In this document: positions 58,001 through 61,798 of the stretch, piece after piece | Layout: each line of letters opens with the position of its first letter | Numbering within the stretch: position 1 is the stretch's first letter | Assembly: GCA_032622095.1 (NCBI GenBank) | Contig: CP136061.1 | Coordinates: forward strand, 16,740,440 to 16,804,439 | DNA from: Siphonodentalium dalli | Lineage: Eukaryota > Mollusca > Scaphopoda > Gadilida > Siphonodentaliidae | Length of the DNA stretch: 64,000 bases | Direction of reading: 5' to 3' | The notes under the pieces: generated by a model | Databases searched by the model: none | Told to the model about the DNA's origin: nothing | The model's input: only the letters and a program-made list of their open reading frames with translations | Position numbers and translations under genes: made by a program

Positions 58001-59897
58001 GACTGCTATATGAAGCCGGTTCATCAGTTGCACGTTCAAATGTTTGGAAAAATGTTCAGTAAATAAATGAGTTTTTAAAAGACCTTTCAACTCATCATAT
58101 TCAGGATATTTACGGATGCTCAAAAGCAGGAAATTCTGGGGACCCAAATAAAAGAATGGCGCAGAATAAAAGTAGGGAAGTAGAAATTACACAAAAATCA
58201 AATAAGAGTAGGGGGGCATAATGAAAGTAGGGGTGTGAAATTCTCAAAACTTGATTTGGATTTTCAGTAAAAGTCACTGATAAATATATACGTGTACCTA
58301 CGTGCTTGTAATAAATAATAGTTAGAATATAACCAGAAAATTGAAATGATATATGTACACTACTGTATGTGAATCACTTTCAATAAGATGAAAAGGTAGG
58401 CTATTATGTCAATTTTGATACCCCGTTGGACAAAATAAGTGTCCATTGGCACCGCGGTGTATTTGCAGTTCGGCCGCGGTGTCAGAGTTTGTAACTGCAG
58501 TTGAGCACCACGGCCGAACGGCAAGTACACCTGTTAAATATTGTGAGTTAGGCAGCTGTTGTTGTATTATATTATATTTATCAAGAATTGTACAAGAAAT
58601 AAAGTCCAAATCTTTAACTCGCCAAAATTATTTAGGCAAATGATTAGATTTTATCATATTTGCATATGTGACTTCCAGAAATTAATAAATGTAGGATCCA
58701 AAATAAGCATCATCGCAGTGTGATTAATATGACAAAAATAATAAACATAGGGGTACGTTTATATGGATCCCCGAGAGTATGAAGAGATATGTACCCAAAA
58801 CTACTATCAATCTTTGGAGCATTAAGTCCTTAGAGCTGAGAGACCTTGTTTGTACTCGACCATACTAGTATTAATAGCTACCGGTATGTAGGTTTTCAAT
58901 GAAGAAATTGGTCAAAACAAGAGGTTGCACCTCGTGTACTGGCATACACCGATGGTGCAACATTGAAACTTGGGCAGGACGGAACCCAAATCGACAAAGA
59001 AGGATGTCTAGAATGGAAAACATGAACACCCCTCTTTTGAAAACAGAGTTAATCCAGCATACCCCCACTTTTCGAAGATATCGTGTGTTGTGACATTTGC
59101 AAAATGAGGCCCCCCAAAGTGTGAACTTACTGCGTCTGAAATTTGCTGAATGAGGTCCCCAGAGAGTGAATTTAGAGGGCTAGCAACACCAAATTCACCC
59201 TCTGGGGACCTCATTCTGAATAGGCCTTATCTTTTGGGAAGTACATGTATATACTATTATAGTCTCAAATTAACTTGTTCACTTCTGTTCAGTTTCTATA
59301 TCACCTAATTTGCTTAATCAGAGGGTGACTGCAGAACTTCTGAATCTGATCCTGGGTCTCCATAGCCGTGGAGGCCTAAGCAGATAGAGGTTCCCAGAGG
59401 GTGAATTTGGTGAAGCTAGCCGACCATGTGGGATTCACCCTCAGGGTACCTCATGTCAGACACATTATATGCAGGCTTACTTCCACAAGACCACAACACC
59501 TGACTGCTGTGATTTGTACACATCACGTCATCAACAACACTATGGATTATATCCAGAAAACTACGAGATATTAAAATTTATTTACGATTTTATTTAGTAT
59601 TAGTAACGAGGTGGAGCCATTCTCACTGGGCTACACTTTTCACTTACCCTTTTAAATCGCTGATGAGGTTAACGTCACCGATAACCAGTTTGTGTCCATG
59701 AAGGAGATGCCGCAGGAAATCATCGGTACCTTTGGTGACATCATGAGTGACATCACACAGGCAGCATGGTAACGATTCACATCCGCGGTGAGCTATCGAA
59801 GGTGCAGACGTCAGGTCGCTGTCAGATAAATGTAGTGGTTCAAGAAACGTACCTCTCTCTTCTTTCGGCATCATTTCATCCAATGATAAACAACAGT
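21831..59897 (-). CDS. ZNF277: ZNF277 orthologue, C2H2 zinc-finger protein (11 of about 12 coding exons)
   Basis: The joined exons encode about 451 residues with five C2H2 fingers: exon 1 (CCLC…H), exons 4-5 (CLFCQEQF…HMIEEH), exon 7 (CLYCEKTF…HMRKKQH), exon 9 (CLFCPF…HMQELH) and exon 10 (CFSCQDKF…HMDETSH). Diagnostic ZNF277 blocks are LLCDVLPED, YDRYYVINYL, LNFYQQVKLVNYIRRQ and FFPTYENDNLL. All ten internal introns are GT-AG with matching phases, and the frame is open to the TGA at 21831. The human protein has a similar total length. Published work links vertebrate ZNF277 to Polycomb BMI1-dependent silencing and to binding of the ribosomal protein uS5; whether that holds here is unknown. The first visible codon is split, so one more 5' exon is needed; it was not found and may lie beyond 64000. 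Introns hold all the mobile elements between these limits. Confidence 0.95.
22268..22363. repeat. Family-C palindrome
   Basis: 'caggatttagtcgaaaatat' with 'ggcttgttgccattcat' pairs with its inverted copy 'atgaatggcaacaagcc' with 'atatttccgactaaatcctg'. Half of the same motif occurs at 36647-36694 within a smaller MITE. Confidence 0.85.
22518..22985. mobile_element. Fold-back element with long arms
   Basis: The ends are inverted: 'aaggtactcaatccgaa' and 'cggattgagtacctt'. Homology between arms extends inward for about 150 bp or more, through 'attactatttctttggcttt', 'aaaatatttgattcgag', 'cccatcaaa…agctcaga' and 'ttagatattgatttt'. The centre is short and non-coding. It lies in the ZNF277 intron between visible exons 11 and 10... 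coordinates to the right of exon 11. Confidence 0.8.
23030..24715. repeat. 'Caagatggctgctgg' repeat block, copy 2 (tandem)
   Basis: About nine or ten units of roughly 150-185 bp. Each has 'gcgccaaaggatttagtcat', 'gcaaagagtaaaatccaaga', 'tggctgctggcggccatgtt' and 'tcccatctacatgtcaatgt'. The right end has 'aaattgttgacggacacac' followed by 'caatagctcaaact'. Short frames are broken in every unit. Confidence 0.9.
24716..25417. other. Intron sequence, nothing recognised
   Basis: AT-rich, no repeats seen within the window, no exon-like segment with splice sites on the minus strand. Confidence 0.5.
25418..25612. mobile_element. Half copy of the TATGTGACCCGCC fold-back element
   Basis: Left arm only: 'atatgtgacccgccatatc', 'ccagtcataagtcaggat', then a family-A hairpin (25467-25538) and part of the AT-rich centre, ending near 'gagccccagc'. 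The right arm is missing. Confidence 0.8.
26012..26136 (-). CDS. ZNF277: ZNF277 visible exon 10
   Basis: Acceptor 'cattttcag', donor CA|gtgagt. Encodes IHSLACFSCQDKFPTKEELL then QHMDETSHTNKIPEPSIWDQP, the fifth zinc finger (C-X2-C … H-X5-H type). Starts in phase 0 after exon 9 and leaves CA for exon 11. If the donor were ignored, the next codon would be TGA, so splicing here is required. Confidence 0.92.
26382..26553. mobile_element. Small piggyBac-type MITE
   Basis: TTAA at 26382-26385 and 26550-26553 flank inverted ends 'ccctttgagtgccagg' and 'cctggcactcaaaggg'. The interior has 'gttaaagaatataataaaat' and half of a family-A hairpin (26478-26508). It sits in the intron between exons 9 and 10. 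One loose end of the same type ('cttggcactgaaagggttaa') is at 40061-40080. Confidence 0.88.
26645..26837 (-). CDS. ZNF277: ZNF277 visible exon 9
   Basis: Acceptor 'tctctttacag', donor CAG|gtacgt. The exon encodes DWEGWVEEAGSQAHCLFCPF, the fourth zinc finger, and SLNFYQQVKLVNYIRRQ, the most conserved block of the family. Its leading T completes GA+T from exon 8. The acceptor and the first 16 bases of the exon are the source of the 49-bp array that fills the next 530 bp of intron. Use of any more distal copy would meet TGA within five codons. Confidence 0.95.
26838..27372 (-). repeat. 49-bp array of the exon-9 splice acceptor
   Basis: About 11 copies. On the minus strand each copy has 'gttatttctctttacag' or close, followed by TGACTGGGAAGGTTGA and 'gtatattctaaata'. 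This is a pyrimidine tract, AG and the start of exon 9. 'cagtcactg' landmarks on the plus strand lie at 26832, 26881, 26930 and onward every 49 bp. Several copies keep the AG dinucleotide and the tract. Some units are shortened by indels. Confidence 0.93.
27373..27700. repeat. Pyrimidine-rich array next to the exon-9 array
   Basis: Units mix 'cccctcccagtcacc', 'ctctcccctccctagcgact' and 'catgatttctcccctcccc' with a short and a long form. The segment 'cctcccagtcac' is also part of the 49-bp unit, so this array may have grown from an end of it. The plus strand is almost pure C/T. Confidence 0.85.
27721..28112 (-). repeat. 50-bp array of the exon-8 splice donor
   Basis: About eight copies spaced 50 bp ('ttactctt' at 28081, 28031, 27981, 27931, 27881 and onward). 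On the minus strand each reads 'cagac…gaaaaagagtaagtc' then 'gataaaaaatatatatctta'. That is the last 20 or so bases of exon 8, the gtaagt donor, and the start of the intron. The distal two or three copies are more diverged. Confidence 0.93.
28085..28161 (-). CDS. ZNF277: ZNF277 visible exon 8
   Basis: Acceptor 'tttgtattccag', donor AAAGA|gtaagt. Encodes EIGKNWEVIHKQKDPLFDDQ then TDDEK, matching the acidic linker that follows the third finger in the family (ELGKSWEE in human). It begins in phase 0 after exon 7 and leaves GA for exon 9. It is the most exposed exon: a fold-back element ends 34 bp upstream and the donor array begins inside it. Confidence 0.92.
28196..28660. mobile_element. TTAA-flanked element with two family-A hairpins
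   Basis: TTAA at 28196-28199 and 28657-28660, inverted ends 'ccctttacccaaca' and 'tgttgggtaaaggg', the same as 12595-13462. It holds hairpins at 28220-28293 and 28438-28513. It also keeps a short LINE piece ('gttattgagacagacagaag') that in the 12.6-kb copy is part of the longer LINE fragment, so this looks like a deletion derivative. On the ZNF277 strand it ends 34 bp before exon 8. Confidence 0.88.
28960..29290. repeat. 'Caagatggctgctgg' repeat block, copy 3
   Basis: Diverged units with 'gatgattggatgagagaggt', 'aggatttagtcatacaaaga' and 'gctcccatctagaggtgatc', ending in a 'tgttgactgatggacgcacg' tail. Non-coding, inside the intron between exons 7 and 8. Confidence 0.75.
29403..29640 (-). repeat. 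63-bp in-frame array of the exon-7 splice donor
   Basis: The exonic copy plus two full copies and one partial copy, spaced exactly 63 bp. 'accag' landmarks lie at 29576, 29513 and 29450. Each full unit reads KISPKNRNYDRYYVINYL followed by 'gtaagtaag' (VSK if translated). Three intact donors therefore sit after bases 29578, 29515 and 29452. All units are open in the exon frame. The partial fourth copy stops before its donor at about 29403. Confidence 0.95.
29578..29710 (-). CDS. ZNF277: ZNF277 visible exon 7
   Basis: Acceptor 'ttctttccag', donor CTG|gtaagtg. Encodes NLQCLYCEKTFKDRTVLREH, the third finger, then MRKKQHRKISPKNRNYDRYY and VINYL. The leading C completes AA+C from exon 6. This block is close to the human sequence. 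With the first donor, the exon ends in phase 0 and joins EIGKNW of exon 8. The two downstream donors would lengthen the exon by 63 or 126 bases in frame. Confidence 0.96.
29840..29935. repeat. Short interspersed repeat shared with 40830-40895
   Basis: 'aacgagaggccgatcgcgat' followed by 'cagatgtttaaaccat' and 'cgccgatagc' recurs at 40832-40892 with few changes. Family unknown. Confidence 0.6.
29936..31470. other. Intron with one dispersed duplication
   Basis: No exon-like segment. 'atagtgctatctgatcctaa' and 'cccttttgttgcctgtcgtc' with 'cccctttaaaacaagattta' occur twice (about 30675-30770 and 31090-31170) in direct orientation. 'aacaatggactattccaatt' at 31294 recurs at 41678 and in part near 22090 and 46500. 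Confidence 0.55.
31480..31800. repeat. 'Gatctgtattttgggctg' repeat, copy 1
   Basis: Two diverged units with 'cttgatctgcattttgg', 'cataccaaatatggttctga' and 'gtttgagttatcaca', ending in a CAGA microsatellite and 'gacggtcagacagacag'. The family recurs at 32840-33060, 41960-42760, 57715-57945 and 60480-60870. Confidence 0.75.
31841..31886 (-). CDS. ZNF277: ZNF277 visible exon 6 (46 bp)
   Basis: Acceptor 'cttgtttcag', donor GACAA|gtaagat. Encodes V-FIDEFLDKLKEKLD-N with split codons at both ends (G+TC and AA+C). It corresponds to NEFLCTLQKKLDNL in the human protein. Its short length would make it easy for gene finders to miss. Confidence 0.92.
32031..32298. mobile_element. TTAA-flanked MITE with two family-A hairpins
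   Basis: TTAA at 32031-32034 and 32295-32298, inverted ends 'ccctttcatg' and 'catgaaaggg'. It holds hairpins at 32076-32149 and 32175-32254. A degraded relative lies at 20880-21160. It lies in the intron between exons 5 and 6. Confidence 0.85.
33060..34239. other. Intron, nothing recognised
   Basis: AT-rich; 'ctgcacatgt' with 'gatgatggtgtgattt' occurs twice (33080-33118, 33185-33216). No exon-like segment. Confidence 0.5.
34248..35365. mobile_element. hAT-like element, 1118 bp, perfect 8-bp target duplication
   Basis: CCCGTATC occurs immediately before (34240-34247) and after (35366-35373) the element. The inverted ends are 'taggggtgccacgattaatc' and 'aataatcgtggcacctcta'. An 8-bp duplication with TAGGGGTG-type ends is typical of the hAT superfamily. 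The interior has no transposase-like frame, so it is non-autonomous. It sits in the intron between exons 5 and 6. Confidence 0.9.
35568..35735 (-). repeat. 54-bp array of the exon-5 splice donor
   Basis: Three copies. On the minus strand each reads 'catgatagaacacagtttca' then 'acattggtcatgcagataac'. Copies 1 and 2 continue into a 'gttagta' donor, after bases 35685 and 35631, 54 bp apart. Copy 1 (the exon) has an extra GAA. In copy 3 the donor is altered ('ccttaggttgttg'). Read-through of donor 1 meets TAG at once. Confidence 0.92.
35685..35749 (-). CDS. ZNF277: ZNF277 visible exon 5 (65 bp)
   Basis: Acceptor 'gtttgtag', donor CCTAG|gttagta. Encodes R-LPMLSHMIEEHSFNIGHADN-L, the histidine half of the second finger. 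Leading A completes AG+A; trailing G goes to exon 6. Both edges are less ideal than in the other exons, but phase and homology agree. Confidence 0.92.
36587..36718. mobile_element. Small MITE with TACAGTA ends
   Basis: Inverted ends 'gtacagtaatgctctaagta' and 'tacttagagcactactgtac'. The interior holds half of the family-C palindrome ('caggatttagtcgg'). A related end is near 22405-22440. Confidence 0.75.
36891..36985. repeat. Family-B hairpin, copy 2
   Basis: 'gcagaatgaggtccccagag' with 'ggtaaatttagtgatgcta' pairs with 'tagcatcactaaattcaccc' and 'tctgggaatctcaatctgc'. Confidence 0.85.
37195..37289. repeat. Family-B hairpin, copy 3
   Basis: 'gcagattgaggtcacc' and 'gtgaattattgatgctag' pair with 'agcatcactaaattcaccct' and 'gaacctcagtctgc'. 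It lies 200 bp from copy 2. Confidence 0.8.
37786..37877 (-). CDS. ZNF277: ZNF277 visible exon 4
   Basis: Acceptor 'ttgactttcag', donor GCAG|gttaga. Encodes ERILEVQHKEREDSSFCKMC then LFCQEQFKHS, the cysteine half of the second finger. Starts in phase 0 after exon 3; leaves AG. Human has REILEQQQQERND…CMFCNEEF at this place. Confidence 0.93.
38050..38230. repeat. 'Caagatggctgctgg' repeat fragment with C-run
   Basis: 'gtaaaatccaagata' is followed by a run of C (about 38072-38088) and 'ggcagccatgttttc', then 'gaaggatttagtcatacaaa'. It abuts the 161-bp element. Confidence 0.7.
38231..39057. repeat. Mobile satellite element, three units of 161 bp
   Basis: Same leader ('acaagaggtggcatcagaga') and same 3' module ('tgcatggatatgtactcaca', 'aagtcgagttttgg') as 16113-18178, but only three internal units. 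It interrupts a 'caagatggctgctgg' repeat: 'gtaacaagagg' on the left and 'aaaatgcaagatggctgcc' on the right. Confidence 0.9.
39078..39974. mobile_element. hAT-like element, 897 bp, perfect 8-bp target duplication
   Basis: CTGCCAGT flanks both sides (39070-39077 and 39975-39982). It interrupts 'gatggctgccag|tggccatgtttt' of the older repeat. The inverted ends are 'tagagtttaat' and 'attaaaccct(a)', followed inward by 'cccgggaa' and 'ttcccggg' clusters. Interior frames show no transposase. Confidence 0.88.
40190..40272 (-). CDS. ZNF277: ZNF277 visible exon 3
   Basis: Acceptor 'aatgttgcag', donor ATTG|gtaagag. Encodes PKDQYYLLCDVLPEDNQLRE then FLQKKTL. LLCDVLPED is identical in human ZNF277. Leading GT completes G+GT from exon 2; the exon ends in phase 0. 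Confidence 0.95.
40300..41950. other. Intron with small repeats
   Basis: 40360-40400 has 'gaatcgaatcg' type A/T-rich inverted pieces. The segment 40735-40800 ('tatctcctagaagtatcttg', 'cccactgaactacatg') recurs inverted at about 42890-42990. 40832-40892 repeats 29850-29915. No exon found. Confidence 0.5.
41960..42760. repeat. 'Gatctgtattttgggctg' repeat, tandem block
   Basis: Three units with 'gggtcataactc', 'ggatcaaacccatattcgaa', 'ctcgatctgtattttggg' and 'ttggttccgatcagat', ending in CAGA/GACGG microsatellite sequence at 42711-42750. Non-coding. Confidence 0.8.
43275..43294. repeat. Poly-C run
   Basis: An uninterrupted run of about 18-20 C after 'atatatc'. Its length is likely uncertain in any assembly. 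Confidence 0.9.
43340..44560. other. GC-richer block of unknown origin
   Basis: Base composition rises clearly above that of the flanks. It has no tandem structure, no long open frame and no terminal repeats that I can see. Content such as 'gaaatccccggccgagtag' and 'gggtgggccgagtcccagta' suggests decayed mobile-element or pseudogene DNA. No family recognised. Confidence 0.4.
45720..45995 (+). repeat. Two diverged copies of a 110-bp segment
   Basis: 'ggaatgtctaaagcc…cacctcgggctggagc' with 'ccgaactggcgatgggg' (about 45739-45825) is repeated at about 45896-45985 ('ggaatgtccagagcc', 'catctcggggatggagcagc', 'accgaactggcgatggg'). The second copy runs into the LINE. Confidence 0.6.
47049..47348. 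mobile_element. hAT-like MITE, 300 bp, perfect 8-bp target duplication
   Basis: AATACCAC flanks both sides (47041-47048 and 47349-47356). Inverted ends are 'tagtgatgcggaccgg' and 'ggtccagtccgcatcacta'. The sub-terminal region repeats 'ggtccggtcca' in both orientations. It is inserted in the L2-like LINE. The same ends bound the 2-kb element at 54074. Confidence 0.93.
47400..47490. repeat. Family-B hairpin, copy 4
   Basis: 'gcagaatgaggtccc' pairs with 'ggggacctcattctgc'. It is inserted in the LINE right after the AND box. Confidence 0.85.
48541..50985. other. Intron, little recognised
   Basis: AT-rich. 49150-49250 has 'acttgcgccagtccatgctg' with inverted 'gacgcaagt' and a short 'tttatttgtctg' tandem (three copies, 49207-49241). 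No exon-like segment. Confidence 0.5.
50990..52225. repeat. Cluster of CTTAAGCG palindromic motifs
   Basis: 'cttaagcgtaaat', 'cgcttaagcgcaaa' and similar occur more than a dozen times (for example 51006, 51193, 51222, 51240, 51256, 51457, 51490, 51505, 51564, 51597). Some are complete palindromes (ttacgcttaagcgtaa type). Spacing is irregular, so this is not a plain satellite. 51720-52110 between them holds a twofold repeat with 'atcagcatctctgtccct' and 'ccagagctctagtatatttt'. Confidence 0.7.
52250..53045. repeat. Four-unit satellite with a 19-bp sub-module
   Basis: Units of 186 or about 205 bp, each with 'ctacaggtctgggtgaacca', 'ccgatcaatcaata', 'agcccgatcgggctaaaata', 'ctttcacagccagc' and 'aagggagtaggcctac'. 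Starts of 'cctacagg' lie near 52298, 52502, 52688 and 52893. The size step comes from one or two copies of the 'ccgatcgggctaaaatag' module. Confidence 0.9.
54074..56078. mobile_element. hAT-like non-autonomous element, 2005 bp, perfect 8-bp target duplication
   Basis: AATCGTAC flanks both sides (54066-54073 and 56079-56086). Inverted ends are 'tagtgatgcggaccgg' and 'gtccgcatcacta', matching the 300-bp MITE at 47049. The sub-terminal DNA is rich in 'ggaccggacc'. It carries a 190-bp tandem repeat (54880-55590) but no transposase frame. Its right end lies 289 bp from ZNF277 visible exon 2. Confidence 0.92.
54880..55600. repeat. 190-bp tandem repeat, four copies, inside the hAT-like element
   Basis: 'gatgttgcaaatcacc' landmarks lie at about 54910, 55101, 55291 and 55482. 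Each unit has 'caatatcccagagtttcaaa', 'aaaactgtaggaggagttga' and 'atgaaggtacccaatctc'. The last unit runs into 'ggacgcacggacgcacggac' and 'tctatagtcctccgac'. On the minus strand each unit gives a short frame with INSSYSFKCRDLKLWDIVPN, broken at each junction because 190 is not a multiple of 3. Confidence 0.88.
56368..56459 (-). CDS. ZNF277: ZNF277 visible exon 2
   Basis: Acceptor 'cttattcacag', donor ACCG|gtaagt. Encodes G-YILYWKERFRNEPLDFYCSV then INTNTLTTDT-G. YILYW and the FCSV-like block match human YILYWRKRF…FCSVI. Leading G completes GG+G; trailing G joins GT of exon 3. It is flanked on the left by the hAT-like element. Confidence 0.95.
56560..57350. repeat. Likely interspersed repeat with GT/TATC microsatellite
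   Basis: A 'gtgtgtgtgtgtatctatct' tract is followed by 'ctgagccaatttcgatgaaa' and 'cttggtatgtgggggtattt', and the right end has 'agtcgggtcaccttctagta'. This sequence style is common in dispersed invertebrate repeats. A 76-codon frame starting at 56646 has no recognisable domain. Confidence 0.5.
57501..57602. repeat. Family-B hairpin, copy 5
   Basis: 'agcagaatggggtggcccga' and 'gggtaaatttagtgacg' pair imperfectly with 'agcatcactg', 'aaccctcgg' and 'gatctcattctgct'. It is the most diverged member. Confidence 0.75.
57715..57945. repeat. 'Gatctgtattttgggctg' repeat, single unit
   Basis: 'gggccataactcagtta', 'cggatcaaacccatattcga', 'ttggttccgatcagat', then CAGA and GGAT microsatellite and 'atccagacatcgacac'. 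Same order as 31490-31800. Confidence 0.8.
57950..59140. other. Intron, one short inverted repeat
   Basis: 58466-58520 has 'gcagttcggccgcggtg' and inverted 'caccacggccgaacggc'. No exon-like segment otherwise. Confidence 0.5.
59144..59218. repeat. Family-B hairpin, copy 6
   Basis: 'gaatgaggtccccagagagt' and 'gaatttagagggctag' pair with 'accaaattcaccctctgggg' and 'acctcattc'. Confidence 0.85.
59377..59455. repeat. Family-B hairpin, copy 7
   Basis: 'agaggttcccagagggtgaa' and 'tttggtgaagctag' pair with 'gattcaccctcagggtacct'. One arm is shortened. Confidence 0.7.
59648..59897 (-). CDS. ZNF277: ZNF277 visible exon 1 (5' partial gene)
   Basis: Acceptor 'atttcctacag', donor AAAAGG|gtaagtg. Frame: (x)AC TGT TGT TTA TCA TTG, giving CCLSLDEMMPKEERGTFLEP then LHLSDSDL and the first finger, CCLC … HLLHGHKLVIGDVNLISDLK. 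It matches LEPLSL and HKIVIADVKLVADF of human. The first codon is split after one base, so an upstream exon must supply the start; no in-frame ATG fits at the exon head. I did not find that exon between 59900 and 64000. Confidence 0.93.
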
Positions 59898-60005
59898 CTG
59901 TAGGAAATAAAGACCAAAAAGACTTAACACCAAAAAAATCTCTCCTTGGTTTATATTAACTCTTCCTGGCTTCCACGACTGGAGCTTCCTGAAATTTTGC
60001 TAAAA

Positions 60006-60116
60006 CCCTGTGCCAATGCACTCTCTTATATACGGGAGCCTCGCCAGTGCATTCTCTTATATATGTGAGGTTCCCTATGGGAGACTCGCCTATATAAGAA
60101 AATGCATTGGCATGTG
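60006..60116. repeat. Family-A hairpin, rearranged copy
   Basis: 'ccctgtgccaatgcactctc' then 'ttatatacgggagcctcgcc', followed by a second arm 'agtgcattctcttatatatg' and the closing arm 'tatataagaaaatgcattgg'. It looks like one hairpin with an extra partial arm. Confidence 0.75.
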
Positions 60117-60479
60117 GCATACTACATGGCTGTCATTGGGTGGATACCCCACATGTGACATACAATGTACATGTACAGCCTTGTGTGGACATATGTATAA
60201 CCCATGGCTGTCGTCCGGTGGCAAACCCTCATGTGGCAAACTACCTAATGTGGGCATAATTATATAATCAGGCAGACGGACCCAAAAATCAGCATTTTCA
60301 GATAAACGAATGTGAATAATTATATTTCTAGACATCCTTTCCCCCATGCTGGCCTGAGATATCAGATCTGACGGACAAATTCAAAAAATCTCTAGCAAGT
60401 AAAATGTGAGAAACATCATTTTAAAGCCACTCCTGAGATACAGGCCAAACAGACAAAAATTGGCTATTTCGTACACTTA

Positions 60480-60870
60480 AAGGGCCTTAACTCATTGGAA
60501 ACAAGAGTATCACAGGGCATGGCAAAATATGCCCCTGGTAATTTCAACAAAGGGCCATAACTCTGGTGAAAATAGTTGGGTAGATCCCTAATTCGAATTT
60601 GACCTGTATTTGGGCTAGTAAACTCAGATACCAAATTGCATTTCATTCAGTTCAGACTTACTAAAGTTATCATCCGGAACAAAAATTGAGTGAAAATTCC
60701 AACATACATTGTAAAGGACCGTAACTCTGGAGAAAACTGGCGGCAGAATATGAATTTGAACTTGACGCGTATTTTGTGCTACTAGTATACTGTAGTAAAC
60801 CAACATACCAAATTTCATTCCATTCAGTTCAGACTTAATAAAGTCATCATCCGGAAATGAAAAAATCAAA
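60480..60870. repeat. 'Gatctgtattttgggctg'-like repeat, two units
   Basis: 'aaagggccataactctggtg', 'cgaatttgacctgtatttgg', 'accaaattgcatttcattca', 'gttcagacttactaaagtta' occur twice (about 60537-60685 and 60710-60860). The head 'aacaagagtatcacagggca' resembles other element starts in this window. Confidence 0.75.
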
Positions 60871-61074
60871 CAACTACACCTGCCACATCTACAATACAGG
60901 CTGCACCCCAGTCAGGGCTGACATTCATCCCACAGTGTCAAATCAGTACAATTGAGCAGTATGGGGTAGCACAACAATGACTAAAAACAGGGATATCCAA
61001 ATGAATAAAAGAGGCTAACTACATGTAAATCACACAAAAACCCTGAGACTAACTCAGCTCAACTCCATAGCCTC

Positions 61075-61570
61075 CAACCCGAGGCTACCTCAACTAAACT
61101 TCAAACATAACCTCCAACCTGAGGCTACCTCAACTAAACTTCAAACATAACCTCCAACCTGAGGCTACCTCAACTAAACTTCAAACATAACCTCCAACCT
61201 GAGGCTACCTCAACTAAACTTCAAACATAACCTCCAACCTGAGGCTACCTCAACTAAACTTCAAACATAACCTCCAACATGAGGCTACCTCAACTAAACT
61301 TCAAACATAACCTCCAACCTCAGGCTACCTCAACTAAACTTCAAACATAACCTCCAACCTGAGGCTACCTCAACTAAACTTCAAACATAACCTCCAACCT
61401 GAGGCTGCCTCAACTAAACTTCAAACATAACCTCCAACCTGAGGCTACCTCAACTAAACTTCAAACATAACCTCCAACCTGAGGCTACCTCAACTAAACT
61501 TCAAACATAACCTCCAACCTGAGGCTACCTCAACTAAACTTCAAACATAACCTCCAACCTGAGGCTAACA
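61075..61570. repeat. 40-bp satellite, about 12 copies
   Basis: Unit 'gaggctacctcaactaaact' plus 'tcaaacataacctccaacct'. The copies are almost identical, with single changes (ctacct/ctgcct, cctgag/catgag, cctcag). Such homogeneity suggests recent expansion. Non-coding. Confidence 0.97.
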
Positions 61571-61798
61571 AACTCAATAAACAATTATCATCAGGAGGCT
61601 ACATGTATATAGCCTCCACATTTCAACCAATCAGCATTGAGTATTCCCACCAACCAATCAGAACATAGCATGCCCAGTCGCAGTGTATATATCAGTATCA
61701 TCAGTATCATTTATTTCGAAACAAGTCATCCGACTTTTTGTTCCGATTTGAAACATGGATATAAATTATAACGTAATCATAAAATCAATATGTTAAAA

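Noticed and set aside
60010..60347. Overlapping 85-codon frames on both strands
   Set aside because: They start inside a family-A hairpin and continue through 'catggctgtc…ggtgg' duplications; no protein similarity recognised.
59900..61680. Search for the missing first coding exon of ZNF277
   Set aside because: No minus-strand ATG-containing segment with a donor in the needed phase (one base left over) could be supported; the stretch is mostly repeats.
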